A stretch of DNA of 21,648 nucleotides from JAQVSV01 sp041667045 (GCA_041667045.1 JBAYFS010000014.1:1-21648), one strand, 5' to 3'; positions 1-8,185 are shown, numbered from the stretch's first letter. Notes: generated by a model from the sequence alone, not told the origin. Made by a program: numbers and translations.

Positions 1-209
1 TCTATATTTTTAACCGCCACACGGTAATAGTAAGCCGGGAACTCATCCGCGCTTATTCTGTTGCCCGCCGCCATTTTTAGGATAGCGTCGTGAATACCCA
101 TCCGCCGGGCAAGGGAAACAGTGTATTCAGGAACTTTGGCGGTGTCATAATTCTGGCACCGGGCGCAGGGGCGCAGCAGCAGAACCGCAAGCAGGTAAAG
201 CATTTTCAT
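1..209 (-). CDS. N-terminal part of a secreted protein of unknown function (runs off the left edge)
   Basis: The reverse frame is open from ATG 209-207 to the window edge and gives 69 codons. The product begins MKMLYLLAVLLLRPCARC, a short basic start followed by a hydrophobic run typical of a signal peptide. The mature part starts near QNYDTAKVPEYTVSLARRMG and shows no motif I recognise. A second in-frame ATG lies two codons downstream. A TATAAT on the minus strand (222-217) ends 7 nt before the ATG, and there is no Shine-Dalgarno sequence, so the message may be leaderless. The gene diverges from the Sel1-repeat gene. Periplasmic or exported location is inferred from the signal peptide only; no function can be assigned. 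Confidence 0.6.
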   Translation of the reverse strand, partial: MKMLYLLAVLLLRPCARCQNYDTAKVPEYTVSLARRMGIHDAILKMAAGNRISADEFPAYYYRVAVKNI

Positions 210-216
210 ATTAAAA

Positions 217-226
217 ATTATATAAT
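217..226. promoter_or_regulatory. Overlapping divergent -10 elements
   Basis: The AT-rich 25-bp gap between two divergent genes contains TATAAT on the plus strand (221-226) and TATAAT on the minus strand (222-217), sharing two bases. Each lies 7-8 nt from the ATG it would serve (209 on minus, 235 on plus). Neither gene has a Shine-Dalgarno sequence. No good -35 hexamer was found on the plus strand. The two promoters could not be occupied simultaneously, so the genes may be expressed alternately. Confidence 0.5.
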
Positions 227-234
227 TATTTGCG

Positions 235-1176
235 ATGACTTCAGAAAACGATATTCTCCGCCCTGTTAATGCCGCACCACCCCCGCCACCGCCGCCTCCC
301 GGCCCGAAAGCGGTCAGGCCGCGCGGACTTAAGTATTATCCGGTTTTTAAAATAATCTTTATTTATCCGCTGCTAATATTGTCTCTTTTTGCCTGCATGG
401 AAATTATTACGGCCTCCCTGTTGCGAACACGGGACTATGACGAGCCAATGGCAAAAGCGAAGCAGCTGCTAAACGAATTCAAGTACGCCGAGGCTTTTGA
501 AGCGATAAGGCCCGCCGCGCAGAAAGAATATCCGCCCGCCTTGCGGCTGGCGGGAGACATAATCCTTTTCATGCCCGCCACGAAAGACAACAGCGCGGAC
601 GGCTATAACCTGCTCGCCGCCGCGGCGTTAAAGGGCGACTGTAAAGCCCAGCTTGAATACCTTTGGTATAAATATAACGATGCGTTCAGCCGGATCTGGC
701 GCCTTGAAAGGCAGGCGAACGCGGGCGACACGACCGCCATGACCGAAATGGCCGAACGGATTTATAAAGGCGGCAAAAGCGGCGTGCCTCGCCAAAAACA
801 CCGCGCCGCACAGCTGTTTCTCAAGGCCGCGGATGGCGGGAATCTGCGCGCCCAATATCTGGCGGGCCTGATGTACCTAAACGGCAAAGGCGTGGACCTT
901 AACCGTGAAAAAGGCGCTAAAATGATTATCGCCGCCGCGAACGGGAAACTGCCTTTCGCCTATCCGGAAGCCGCAAAAGTGTTCCTGAGCGGAAAAGGGG
1001 TTGTAATCAATTACGGCGAAGGGCTCAAATGGGTTATGATCGCCAAGAACACGCCCGGCCTTAACCTCGACAGCGAGCTTATAATATACGCCAATTCCGC
1101 GCTTGAAAAAGCCCAGCCGACCGAACGGCAGCAGGCTTTCGCCGCCGCCAAGCGGTTCCTTCAGCAGGCGCAGTAA
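235..1176 (+). CDS. Sel1-repeat (TPR-like) membrane-anchored protein
   Basis: The protein has 313 residues. It starts with a short cytoplasmic tail holding eight consecutive prolines (residues 15-22), then a basic stretch, a single hydrophobic membrane segment at about 37-63, and a soluble alpha-helical region. Residues about 160-270 show Sel1-type repeats: the AMTEMAERIYKGGKSGV, AQYLAGLMYLNGKGVDLN and PEAAKVFLSGKGVVINY blocks follow the usual A..LG..Y..G.GV..D pattern. Sel1 repeats act as protein-interaction scaffolds, so this is probably an adaptor facing the periplasm. No catalytic residues are visible. The ATG follows TATAAT by 8 nt without a ribosome-binding site. The gene is monocistronic and closed by a strong terminator just downstream. 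Partner and pathway are unknown. Confidence 0.8.
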   Translation: MTSENDILRPVNAAPPPPPPPPGPKAVRPRGLKYYPVFKIIFIYPLLILSLFACMEIITASLLRTRDYDEPMAKAKQLLNEFKYAEAFEAIRPAAQKEYPPALRLAGDIILFMPATKDNSADGYNLLAAAALKGDCKAQLEYLWYKYNDAFSRIWRLERQANAGDTTAMTEMAERIYKGGKSGVPRQKHRAAQLFLKAADGGNLRAQYLAGLMYLNGKGVDLNREKGAKMIIAAANGKLPFAYPEAAKVFLSGKGVVINYGEGLKWVMIAKNTPGLNLDSELIIYANSALEKAQPTERQQAFAAAKRFLQQAQ

Positions 1177-1200
1177 AACTTCATCAAGATTTGAGCAAAC

Positions 1201-1230
1201 AAAAAACCCGCTCTAAGGAGCGGGTTTTTT
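1201..1230. terminator. Bidirectional intrinsic terminator
   Basis: A perfect inverted repeat has arms at 1201-1213 and 1218-1230, a GC-rich core (CCCGCTC/GAGCGGG), a TAAG loop, A6 on the left and T6 on the right. It lies 24 nt after the Sel1 gene and 18 nt after the convergent beta-barrel gene, so it can end transcription from both. Confidence 0.92.
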
Positions 1231-1248
1231 CATGCCATGACGCCAAAT

Positions 1249-2022
1249 TTACTCTTTCCAGTCCGGCCCGCCGAAATAAACGCGCAGCTGCGCGCTGACG
1301 CGAAAGCCGCTGTAATCGTATTCATAACTCCGTTCGCCCGCGCCGAGCGCGGCGCCTTCCGGGCGGAAAGCGACCGTGTCGCCCGCCATTACCATGCGGT
1401 AATTGCCCTGCTGCATTTCGGAAGTAAGGTCTTTAACCCGCCCGCCGAAAACATATTTCCCGTTAAGGCCGAGCGCGAGCCTTTTTGTGAAAAACCATTC
1501 CGCCCCGCCCGACAAAGTTGGCGCTATCACGGAAGCGGTGAAAGTGTTGTCCACCGCCTGTAAGCCGGGACTCGCTGACACAACGTCGGTGGCGGCCATA
1601 ATCCAGTCCGCCCCTGCGCCGAACCAGAGGGAAAAAGGCTTGTTTTCCGGTTTGTATTTGGCGTAAACGGTCAGGGGGAAATAGGCGGTGCGGTTGTCAA
1701 TTTTAAGGGAGGAATCAGCCGGCGTATTCTTCGTGAAATTCTCGCGCAGGCCGCTTTGGGCGATAAGCCCGTAGCCCAGCGAAAAACCCAGCCGGGTTTC
1801 GGCATTGGTTTCCATGAAAAAAGTCAGATCGCCGAACCCCGCGTCCTGATATGTGCTTCCGGCGGAAGGCGCGTTATTGGCCAGCCTGCCGGCGAGTTCT
1901 GTTTTCATGTCGGAATTGTCGGGATGGGAAGCCCCGGCGTTTAACGAATATCCCCACCAGGCCCAAAGCTGGGAACCTGAAAGGAGAAAAACGGCGAGTG
2001 CGGCGCGGAAAAGTGATTTCAT
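1249..2022 (-). CDS. Outer-membrane beta-barrel protein (OmpW/OmpA-barrel-like)
   Basis: The protein has 257 residues. Residues 1-21 form a signal peptide (MKSLFRAALAVFLLSGSQLWA, likely cut before WWGYS). The rest alternates polar and hydrophobic residues as in transmembrane beta strands: TRLGFSLGYGLIAQ, YFPLTVYAKYKP, FSLWFGAGADWIMA, LSGGAEWFFTKRLALGLNGKYVFGG and GFRVSAQLRVYFGG. The C-terminal strand is followed by PDWKE instead of ending in an aromatic residue, so the BAM recognition signal would be slightly internal. Length and layout fit 8-strand barrels of the OmpW/outer-membrane beta-barrel superfamily. A ligand or transported substrate cannot be inferred. The gene has its own promoter (TTGCCC-17-TATAAT on minus) and a leader of about 29 nt with AAGG upstream of the ATG. 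Confidence 0.85.
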   Translation of the reverse strand: MKSLFRAALAVFLLSGSQLWAWWGYSLNAGASHPDNSDMKTELAGRLANNAPSAGSTYQDAGFGDLTFFMETNAETRLGFSLGYGLIAQSGLRENFTKNTPADSSLKIDNRTAYFPLTVYAKYKPENKPFSLWFGAGADWIMAATDVVSASPGLQAVDNTFTASVIAPTLSGGAEWFFTKRLALGLNGKYVFGGRVKDLTSEMQQGNYRMVMAGDTVAFRPEGAALGAGERSYEYDYSGFRVSAQLRVYFGGPDWKE

Positions 2023-2057
2023 AAGAACCTTGCCTTTAAGCGTATTGTCTCTATGAA

Positions 2058-2086
2058 ATTATAGTATGATTGCGCCCTTTGGGCAA
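2058..2086 (-). promoter_or_regulatory. Sigma-70-type promoter of the beta-barrel gene
   Basis: On the minus strand TTGCCC (2086-2081) and TATAAT (2063-2058) are separated by 17 nt. The predicted start near 2051 leaves a leader of about 29 nt before ATG 2022. The -10 is a full consensus match; the -35 matches four of six. Confidence 0.65.
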
Positions 2087-2097
2087 GTTTTAAGCTT

Positions 2098-2133
2098 GAA
2101 AAAAGCCGGGAGGGACAAAAGAAGGCCGCCGGC
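2098..2133 (-). terminator. Possible weak terminator of the kinase operon
   Basis: Reading the minus strand, GCCGG (2133-2129) can pair with CCGGC (2109-2105) and is followed directly by a run of six T (2104-2099). The stem is only five pairs with a 19-nt loop. It lies about 45 nt after the stop of the downstream receiver gene, where a terminator would be expected. The pairing is too weak for a confident call. Confidence 0.3.
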
Positions 2134-2177
2134 GCCCACCGCCTCCGGTTCCAAACGCTTCTCCGCCGGAATGCGTG

Positions 2178-2552
2178 TCAGGCGCGGCCGATATGCCTCT
2201 GCACCGCGGACACCAGGGTATGCACGTCTATGGGTTTGGTCATGTATTCCGCGCAGGTTGAATTGAGTACAATGCGCGCGCTCATTTCGTTCACGGAAAG
2301 AGCGCTCACCATAATTATCGGAATAGACACATAGGCGCTTTCGGCTTTCAGATTGCGCGACACCTCCACCCCGTTGATATCGGGCAGGCGGTAATCAAGC
2401 ACAATTAGATCCGGCGCGCAGGCGCGCACTCTTTCAAGAGCCTGGCGCCCAGTCTCCGCTTCGTAAACGGAATAGCCGCAGCCTGCCAGCAGCACCCTTA
2501 TCAGCTTGCGATGCGTGGGATTGTCGTCAACCACAAGAATTATCTTATTCAT
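2178..2552 (-). CDS. Stand-alone response-regulator receiver domain (DivK/CheY-like)
   Basis: The protein has 124 residues and is a receiver domain with no output domain. It begins MNKIILVVDDNPTHRK with the acidic pair D9/D10; the phospho-acceptor is D53 in LIVLDYRLPD, the switch residue is S83 and the conserved lysine is K106 in TKPID. The chosen start (ATG 2552-2550) overlaps the kinase stop by 8 nt, indicating translational coupling; an in-frame ATG at 2564 would add four residues. It is paralogous to, and exactly as long as, the receiver at 6319-6693 upstream of the kinase. It probably takes phosphate from that kinase and signals by protein contact, or acts as a phosphate sink. The output is unknown. 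Confidence 0.9.
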   Translation of the reverse strand: MNKIILVVDDNPTHRKLIRVLLAGCGYSVYEAETGRQALERVRACAPDLIVLDYRLPDINGVEVSRNLKAESAYVSIPIIMVSALSVNEMSARIVLNSTCAEYMTKPIDVHTLVSAVQRHIGRA

Positions 2553-5500
2553 GTTCAGTCCCATTAGCCGGTATCGAAAATGTAAACCGGCTCCCTTTGT
2601 TAACACCTTCGCTTTCGACCCAAATAGCGCCGCCGTGGCGTTCCACGATTTCTTTCGAAATAGCCAGCCCAAGGCCGGTGCCGCCGTACTTGCGGGTGCG
2701 GACCTCGCCCAACTGCTCGAACTTGGCGAACATGCGCTCCATATCCTGGCTGGCAATGCCTATGCCGGTGTCGCTCACGGCAATAATAACGTTTTTCCCG
2801 TCGCGTTTGGCGGAAACTCCGATTTTCCCGCCGGAAGGCGTAAACTTCACGGCGTTGGACAGCAGATTGAAAATCACCTGCCGTATTCGTATTTCATCGG
2901 CACGTATGGCGCCTGTACCCGGCGCAACGGCAAGCTCCACGGCGATGTTATTTCTGGCCACGCGTTCCTTGATGAGGCTGAGGCTGTTTTCCAGCAGTTT
3001 GAGGATTTCGAACGACTGGATATCGAGCGTCATTTTCCCGGACTCTATTTTGGACAGATCCAGCACGTCGTTTATGATGGCGAGCAGGTGGCGTCCGCTG
3101 TCGGAAATATCGGTTAGGAACTCTTTCTGCTGCCCGTTAAGGGACCCGACGGTTTCGTCTTTGAGCACATCCGAAAAACCGATTATGGAATTAAGCGGCG
3201 TGCGCAGTTCGTGCGACATGTTAGCCATGAATTCGCTTTTTGCTCGGTTTGCGGTTTCGGCAGTTTCGCGGGCGCGGATGATCTCGTCTTCCGCCTGTTT
3301 GATCTTTGTGATGTCAATCATGGTGCCGGTCATAAGCAGGGCGTGCCCGTGCTCGTCGCGCGAAGGCACGTCGGCGCGGGTATCGAGCCATTTAATGCTG
3401 CCGTCCGGCATCAGCACTGGGTAAACGGAACGGTAATTGGGATATTTGCCGGAGATGGTGCCGGTGAACAGGTCAAGATTTTCATCTATTATCCCGGCGT
3501 ATTCCGGACAGGCCGCCTTGGTTTTAGACAGCAGTTCCACCCAGTCGCGCACCTGATACGACTTGTCGGATGAGGAGGACGGAACCTGCCCCAGAATTTT
3601 CGCCGTATTATCGAGCGCGTGATAAATGCCGGGCTCCTTAAAATCTATCCACCAGGCGCCCACGTCCGCCGCGGCGAGCGAGCCGTGCACCAACTGGTTA
3701 AGCACCACCAGCTCCTCGGTGCGCGCTTTTACCAGTTCCTCAAGATTTTCACGGTATTTCGCGAGTTCCAGTTCGGTTTTTTTCCGTTCCGAAATATCCC
3801 GCACCAGCGACCAGATACCGATATTGCGTCCGTCTTTATCTTTTATAGTCCAGGCGCGCACGCTGACGGACAGGCGCTGCCCGTCCTTTTTCATAAGTTC
3901 TTTTTCATACGGCTCGCAAAAACCGTTGGGAAACATCTTCGTCCTGAACAACTCGCGTTCCCCATCCCGCCAGGGCGGGGGGGTAAGAGTGTCCGGAGCA
4001 AGCTGTTTAAGTTCCCGGTCCGTGTAGCCCAGCATATCGCGGAAGGCCTGATTGCATTCCAGGATCATGCCGCCAAGGTCGGTGCGCACAAGGCCGTCCG
4101 CGAGCGATTCATAGAGTCCGCGGAAGCGCTTTTCCGAGATATCGCGTATGGTGCCCACTATGAATTTATTTCCGGACAAGTCGGTATGAATAGCCTTTAC
4201 GGTGCTGATAGTGTGCACCAGGCCGGACGCGTCGGTAATGAATTCCTCGTTAACGTCGGTGCCGCCCCTGGCGAAAAGCTCGTCGTCCTTGGCCCAAAAC
4301 ACTTCGCACTGGTCTTTCGGGAAGAAATCGGGATCGCTTTTACCGAGCATTTCCTCCTTGGGAATGCCCAGGAAGCGGCCCAGCGCGTCGTTAACCAGCA
4401 CCCAGCGGTGCTGCGTATCCTTTACGAACAGGGGGTCGGCGATGGCGTTTATTATGGTTTCAAGATATTCGCGAGAATTTTTCTGGGCGATGCTTGTGGC
4501 CTGGCTTATTTTCAGTTCCTCCTGCTGTTGGCGGAAAGCCGCCTCGGCTTCCTCCTGTTTCGTTATGTCGCGCGCGATGCACAGGCGGGCGATGACATCG
4601 CCTTTTTCATTTTTTATGGCGGAAACCGAAAGCGTTACGCTGATTTCTCCGCCGTCGGCGCGGCGGCATTTCACATTGCCGGCCCAGCGCCCGGCCTTGT
4701 CCACGGCGTCGGCAATAGGAACGGAGGCCTGCGAGTCGGTCAGCAGGTCGGCAAGGTTTAAAGCAAGAAAGCCGTCCGTGGTGTAACCGAAAGTTTTTCT
4801 GGCGAAATCGTTGCTGTAAGTTACGCGCCAGCGCATATCCGCCATGATGAAACTGTCGAACGCGCTGGCCACCGCGTAGGAAAAAGTGCGCACATTATCA
4901 AGGGCGGCGTTGCGTTCTGTGATATAGCGCGCCTGCTGGATATTCTGGTAAGCCTTCAAAGACAGAACGGACGAAAACATGAACAGGAAATCGGCAATTT
5001 TGCGGAACTGTTCCGTTGACATTACGGGCACTTCCGCCAAAGCCGCCTTAAACTCGGCCTCGTCCGCGCCGATTTCTCGCGCGTAGGCGAGCATTCTCGC
5101 CTCATCCGTCTGCTCGTTGCGCACCTGTCCGATGAGCCACTTGGCGCCGTGCCTGCCGCCGATGGAAATGCTGGCGCCTGCGTCCCACAGCCCGCCGCTC
5201 AGGCAAGGCCGCACTATGGGCCCGTCCGGATTATACGCTCCCAGCGCGGCGTCGGACTTCATGCAGTTTTTAAGCCCTTTTTCCGTCTTGCGGATAATAT
5301 CGCTGCACAGCCGGCAGAAATTGCTCGGCCTGGTTATGGGCGTGCCGTCGGGCTGGGTTATAATGGAGGCAACTCCCGTGGCGGCGGCGAACGCGTCCTG
5401 GATTTTCTGCAGTTCCTCCAGAGAGAACATGTCAGTGATTTCGATATCGGAATCGCCGAGCGGCATGGTAAGCGACTCTACGCGGCGGCTCAGATTGTCC

Positions 5501-6255
5501 TCCATGCGTTTGCGCCCCGTGATGTCGCGCGCGATGCCCACCGTACCCATAATGGCGCCGTCCGGCCCCAGCATGGGCCGCTTGGCCGTTTCAATCCATG
5601 CGCGCACGCCCGAGCTGTCCGCAATCTCCTCGTCCACAAGCAGCTGCCGCCCCGTCCGGATAACGTTGTCGTCATCGGCGCGGTATTTTTCGGCCAGGTC
5701 ACGGGGCCAGATGTCAAAATCCGTTTTTCCCGGCAAATCTTCGGTTTTGTGCCCGCACAGTTTTGCGAACGCGTTGTTGGCGGCGATATATCTGCCGCCG
5801 CAGTCTTTCATCCAGGCGATGTCCGGGATATTGTCCAGAATAGCGCGCTGTATAAAAATGCTTCTGCTCAAATCCTCGTCCGTGCGCCGCCGGTCCTGCA
5901 AGGCGGCGGCCAACGCGCAACCGGCCTTTTCGGATTCAGCGAGATGGGCGCCGCTAACCGCAAAAGCGAACCGCAGCTGGTCAAGCATTTGGAAATCACG
6001 GTAAATGCAGGCCGCAACGCACATTAGCAGAAGAGAAAGCGTGAAACCGATAATTTCATCGTAAATTACCAGAGGAATGGAAATGGGCAGGAATATAACC
6101 CGGTGAAGCTGCCATACGTGATGCAAAAACAGAATGGAAAGCATGGCAAGGACGGCATAAAACACCAGCCGCCCTTTTATCCGCGGATACAGCCGGATGA
6201 CAAACAGCAGCGCAATAAGCTGGAAGACAAGCGAACCGACTAGCAAATACACCAT
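2545..6255 (-). CDS. Membrane sensor histidine kinase with five PAS domains and a PocR domain
   Basis: The protein has 1236 residues. Three to four hydrophobic membrane segments lie in residues 3-90. The cytoplasmic part contains, in order: PAS1 (about 134-250), a PocR sensory domain (about 271-430, with C314 and C317 in CRLC plus two later cysteines), PAS2 (455-562), PAS3 (595-705), PAS4 (712-821), a coiled-coil linker, PAS5 (855-982), HisKA with the phospho-histidine H1015 in MSHELRTPLNS, and a HATPase domain (about 1110-1232) with NLLSNAVKF, DTGIGI and GGTGLGLAI. Both transfer modules look intact. There is no fused receiver; separate receivers sit on either side of the gene. A GAGGAG ribosome-binding site lies 9-10 nt before ATG 6255. 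PocR domains are thought to bind small organic ligands, and the PAS domains could bind cofactors, so this is probably an integrator of several cytoplasmic signals. The signals themselves cannot be read from sequence. Confidence 0.92.
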   Translation of the reverse strand: MVYLLVGSLVFQLIALLFVIRLYPRIKGRLVFYAVLAMLSILFLHHVWQLHRVIFLPISIPLVIYDEIIGFTLSLLLMCVAACIYRDFQMLDQLRFAFAVSGAHLAESEKAGCALAAALQDRRRTDEDLSRSIFIQRAILDNIPDIAWMKDCGGRYIAANNAFAKLCGHKTEDLPGKTDFDIWPRDLAEKYRADDDNVIRTGRQLLVDEEIADSSGVRAWIETAKRPMLGPDGAIMGTVGIARDITGRKRMEDNLSRRVESLTMPLGDSDIEITDMFSLEELQKIQDAFAAATGVASIITQPDGTPITRPSNFCRLCSDIIRKTEKGLKNCMKSDAALGAYNPDGPIVRPCLSGGLWDAGASISIGGRHGAKWLIGQVRNEQTDEARMLAYAREIGADEAEFKAALAEVPVMSTEQFRKIADFLFMFSSVLSLKAYQNIQQARYITERNAALDNVRTFSYAVASAFDSFIMADMRWRVTYSNDFARKTFGYTTDGFLALNLADLLTDSQASVPIADAVDKAGRWAGNVKCRRADGGEISVTLSVSAIKNEKGDVIARLCIARDITKQEEAEAAFRQQQEELKISQATSIAQKNSREYLETIINAIADPLFVKDTQHRWVLVNDALGRFLGIPKEEMLGKSDPDFFPKDQCEVFWAKDDELFARGGTDVNEEFITDASGLVHTISTVKAIHTDLSGNKFIVGTIRDISEKRFRGLYESLADGLVRTDLGGMILECNQAFRDMLGYTDRELKQLAPDTLTPPPWRDGERELFRTKMFPNGFCEPYEKELMKKDGQRLSVSVRAWTIKDKDGRNIGIWSLVRDISERKKTELELAKYRENLEELVKARTEELVVLNQLVHGSLAAADVGAWWIDFKEPGIYHALDNTAKILGQVPSSSSDKSYQVRDWVELLSKTKAACPEYAGIIDENLDLFTGTISGKYPNYRSVYPVLMPDGSIKWLDTRADVPSRDEHGHALLMTGTMIDITKIKQAEDEIIRARETAETANRAKSEFMANMSHELRTPLNSIIGFSDVLKDETVGSLNGQQKEFLTDISDSGRHLLAIINDVLDLSKIESGKMTLDIQSFEILKLLENSLSLIKERVARNNIAVELAVAPGTGAIRADEIRIRQVIFNLLSNAVKFTPSGGKIGVSAKRDGKNVIIAVSDTGIGIASQDMERMFAKFEQLGEVRTRKYGGTGLGLAISKEIVERHGGAIWVESEGVNKGSRFTFSIPANGTEHE

Positions 6256-6318
6256 TTTGCGGCTCTCCTCTCAAGCAATTAGCGGCCCGGGAGAAAACAC
6301 GGCGGACAACCGCCGCTG

Positions 6319-6693
6319 TCAGGCCGGCCCTATAAATCCTTTCACGGATTCAACAAGTTCCTTAACGTCAATAGGTTTCGAAAAATAGGCGTCGCAACCG
6401 GACTGCAGGGTAATGCGTTCGCGGTCGGTTTTCATCGCGCTCGCCGTTACTATGATGACGGGAAGGGAAGACAGCTTGCTGTCAGACTTGATAAGCCTGG
6501 TCAATTCCACTCCGTCCATGCCGGGCAGCCGGTAATCCATAAGCACCAGCAGAGGCAGCCGGGCCCGGATAAGATAAAGCGCCTGCTCCGCGGTTTCGGC
6601 CTCGAGAATCTCGTACCCCGCGTTAGACAAAACAACCCGCAGCAGTTTTCTGTTTATGGCGTTATCGTCAACAATCAGAATTTGTTTACCCAT
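6319..6693 (-). CDS. Stand-alone response-regulator receiver domain, first gene of the kinase operon
   Basis: The protein has 124 residues. MGKQILIVDDNAINRK carries the acidic pair D9/D10; D53 in LVLMDYRLPG is the phospho-acceptor, T83 the switch residue and K106 (SKPID) the conserved lysine. No DNA-binding or enzymatic output domain follows. GGAG lies 8 nt before ATG 6693. The kinase starts 63 nt downstream on the same strand, and a second receiver of identical length and similar sequence follows the kinase, so one of the two probably arose by duplication. Receivers of this kind pass phosphate to a histidine phosphotransferase or control a partner by binding. No such partner is encoded in this window. 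Confidence 0.92.
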   Translation of the reverse strand: MGKQILIVDDNAINRKLLRVVLSNAGYEILEAETAEQALYLIRARLPLLVLMDYRLPGMDGVELTRLIKSDSKLSSLPVIIVTASAMKTDRERITLQSGCDAYFSKPIDVKELVESVKGFIGPA

Positions 6694-6714
6694 AAAAACA
6701 ACTCCACGGCGTGC

Positions 6715-6732
6715 ATTTCACATTATGTAAAT
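6715..6732. promoter_or_regulatory. Operator-like dyad upstream of the receiver-kinase operon
   Basis: An imperfect inverted repeat reads ATTTCACATTATGTAAAT, with core ACAT-T-ATGT. On the minus strand it covers CATAAT (6727-6722), a plausible -10 for the receiver gene that starts at 6693. No good -35 was found. The 196-bp gap between 6693 and 6890 otherwise holds only a CCGGCA/TGCCGG hairpin (6830-6847) without a T-run. Confidence 0.3.
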
Positions 6733-6889
6733 GTAACGCGTTGGTTTTTCACCGCTTTTGCATTACGCCGGCTTCTTAGCTTAGTGTATCAGACAATTGC
6801 CTGTTTCGCCAGACAGCCCCCCGCGTTTTCCGGCACCCCCTTGCCGGATAAAAAGAACGTGCACACGCCCTCGGAACGATGCGGGGGCG

Positions 6890-8089
6890 TTATTCTTTGC
6901 TGATGCGGACTTTGCGGCCCACTTCATCCGGATTAACGCCTGAATCCGCCCGCGCCGCGCTCTGTATCGCGGCCAGTTCGGACGCGAAATTGGCGAGATA
7001 AAAATACTTCGTATCCGCCGCCAGTTTTTTAGCCGGTTGGGCAAAATAGGGGGCCACCCGGACAGCCCTGCGATAGTTGAAAACGGCGTAATCCGGAAAG
7101 CCTTCTTTATAATAGGCCAGAGCCAGCCCCAGGCTGGCCAGCGAAATATTGTCGGCGGTATCAACAAGATTTTCGAAATCGAAGCGGGCGGCGCGCGGAT
7201 TGCCGTCGCACAAGAGCACATAGCCTCTTAACATGCGCGCTTTCTTATTGTCTGTATTCAGTTTAAGGATAGCCGTCAGGTCATCCTTTGACTCGGCGTA
7301 GCGTTTGAGCCTGAAATAGTAGTAAGCGCGCATGAAGCGGGCCTTTTCGTCACCGCGCTCGTTTTGAATGGAAACGGTGAGATCGTTTATGGCTTCGTTG
7401 ACATAACCGCTCTGCGCGTACAGCAGCGCGCGCTCATAATGCGCCTCGGAGGATTTGGGCTGCAGCTTTAAAACATCGCCGAAATCGGCCAGCGCGGCGG
7501 CGTTGTCGCCCATTTGCGCCAGCAGTTTGCCGCGCAGCACATAAGCCTGGGCAAAATCGGGCTTGAGCTTCATCGTTTCGGCGTACTGGGAGTAGGCGCA
7601 CTCGAAATTTTTCTGCCGCTCGCAGTTCAAACCCAGATTCAGATGCGCGTGGGGGATTTTGGAATCCATTTTCAGCGCGTACTCGATCTCCGCCTGGGCT
7701 TTCGCGTAATCGCCCATATCGGAAAACAGTTTGCCGCGGTTGCTGTATAATTCGGCGTTATTGGGATCCAGATGAATGGCGACATCCAAATCCTCAAGCG
7801 CCTGCCTGAGCTGGTCTTTCTGCTGATAACCCATAGCGCGGGAAGCCAGCAGCTCGGACCGGATTTTATTGCCGCGCTTCGCGGTGCAAAGGTCGAGAGC
7901 CAGGGTGGAGTAACGTATGCGCGCGTCAGGACTGTCCGCCTCGCGCGTCATGTTCACATACTGGTTAAATTCCTGATCCTCCGGCGAAACGGAAGGCCCG
8001 CAGGCGCACAGAAACGCCGCGGCGACAACAAACGCCGGAAATACTGCCCGAATTTTTTTCGTTTTTCCCATAGCAAATGCCAGAAGCAT
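6890..8089 (-). CDS. TPR-repeat lipoprotein
   Basis: The protein has 399 residues. The N-terminus has KKIR followed by a hydrophobic run and a lipobox-like FLCAC, making C30 the probable lipidated cysteine, with no aspartate at +2. Residues about 60-370 are consecutive tetratricopeptide repeats; clear examples are AELYSNRGKLFSDMGDYAKA, PHAHLNLGLNCERQKNFECA, AQAYVLRGKLLAQMGDNAAA and SEAHYERALLYAQSGYVNEA, seven to eight in total. TPRs are interaction scaffolds; a lipid-anchored one suggests a role in envelope assembly, secretion or motility complexes. ATG 8089 is used because a promoter lies just upstream; ATG 8071 (MGKTKK) would also give a full signal peptide. It diverges from the fur-feo operon. 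No enzymatic motif is visible. Confidence 0.88.
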   Translation of the reverse strand: MLLAFAMGKTKKIRAVFPAFVVAAAFLCACGPSVSPEDQEFNQYVNMTREADSPDARIRYSTLALDLCTAKRGNKIRSELLASRAMGYQQKDQLRQALEDLDVAIHLDPNNAELYSNRGKLFSDMGDYAKAQAEIEYALKMDSKIPHAHLNLGLNCERQKNFECAYSQYAETMKLKPDFAQAYVLRGKLLAQMGDNAAALADFGDVLKLQPKSSEAHYERALLYAQSGYVNEAINDLTVSIQNERGDEKARFMRAYYYFRLKRYAESKDDLTAILKLNTDNKKARMLRGYVLLCDGNPRAARFDFENLVDTADNISLASLGLALAYYKEGFPDYAVFNYRRAVRVAPYFAQPAKKLAADTKYFYLANFASELAAIQSAARADSGVNPDEVGRKVRISKE

Positions 8090-8106
8090 TAATTCACTTC
8101 TTACAT

Positions 8107-8135
8107 ATTGTAAGTATTTGCCGGTGTTTCCTCAA
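8107..8135 (-). promoter_or_regulatory. Candidate promoter of the TPR lipoprotein gene
   Basis: On the minus strand TTGAGG (8135-8130) and TACAAT (8112-8107) are spaced by 17 nt, predicting a start near 8100 and a very short leader before ATG 8089. It lies back to back with the fur promoter, 17 bp away. Confidence 0.5.
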
Positions 8136-8152
8136 GAGCCAAATGCGCGCGG

Positions 8153-8181
8153 TTGACAATATGCGGCGGACTCGCTATAAT
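8153..8181 (+). promoter_or_regulatory. Consensus sigma-70 promoter of the fur-feoAB operon
   Basis: TTGACA (8153-8158) and TATAAT (8176-8181) are both full consensus hexamers at the ideal 17-nt spacing. The predicted start is near 8188, giving a leader of about 40 nt. Because transcription would begin after the in-frame TTG at 8186, translation must start further downstream, at ATG 8228. A promoter this strong normally needs a repressor, consistent with the dyad directly downstream. Confidence 0.88.
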
Positions 8182-8185
8182 CTAA

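Noticed and set aside
3619..4761. 380-codon plus-strand open frame opposite the sensor kinase
   Set aside because: It mirrors PAS domains of the kinase; the product has no recognisable domain and other antisense frames of similar length occur along the same gene.
6830..6847. CCGGCA/TGCCGG hairpin as terminator of the TPR gene
   Set aside because: Neither strand has a T-run directly after the stem, so it does not qualify; it is mentioned only as an inverted repeat.
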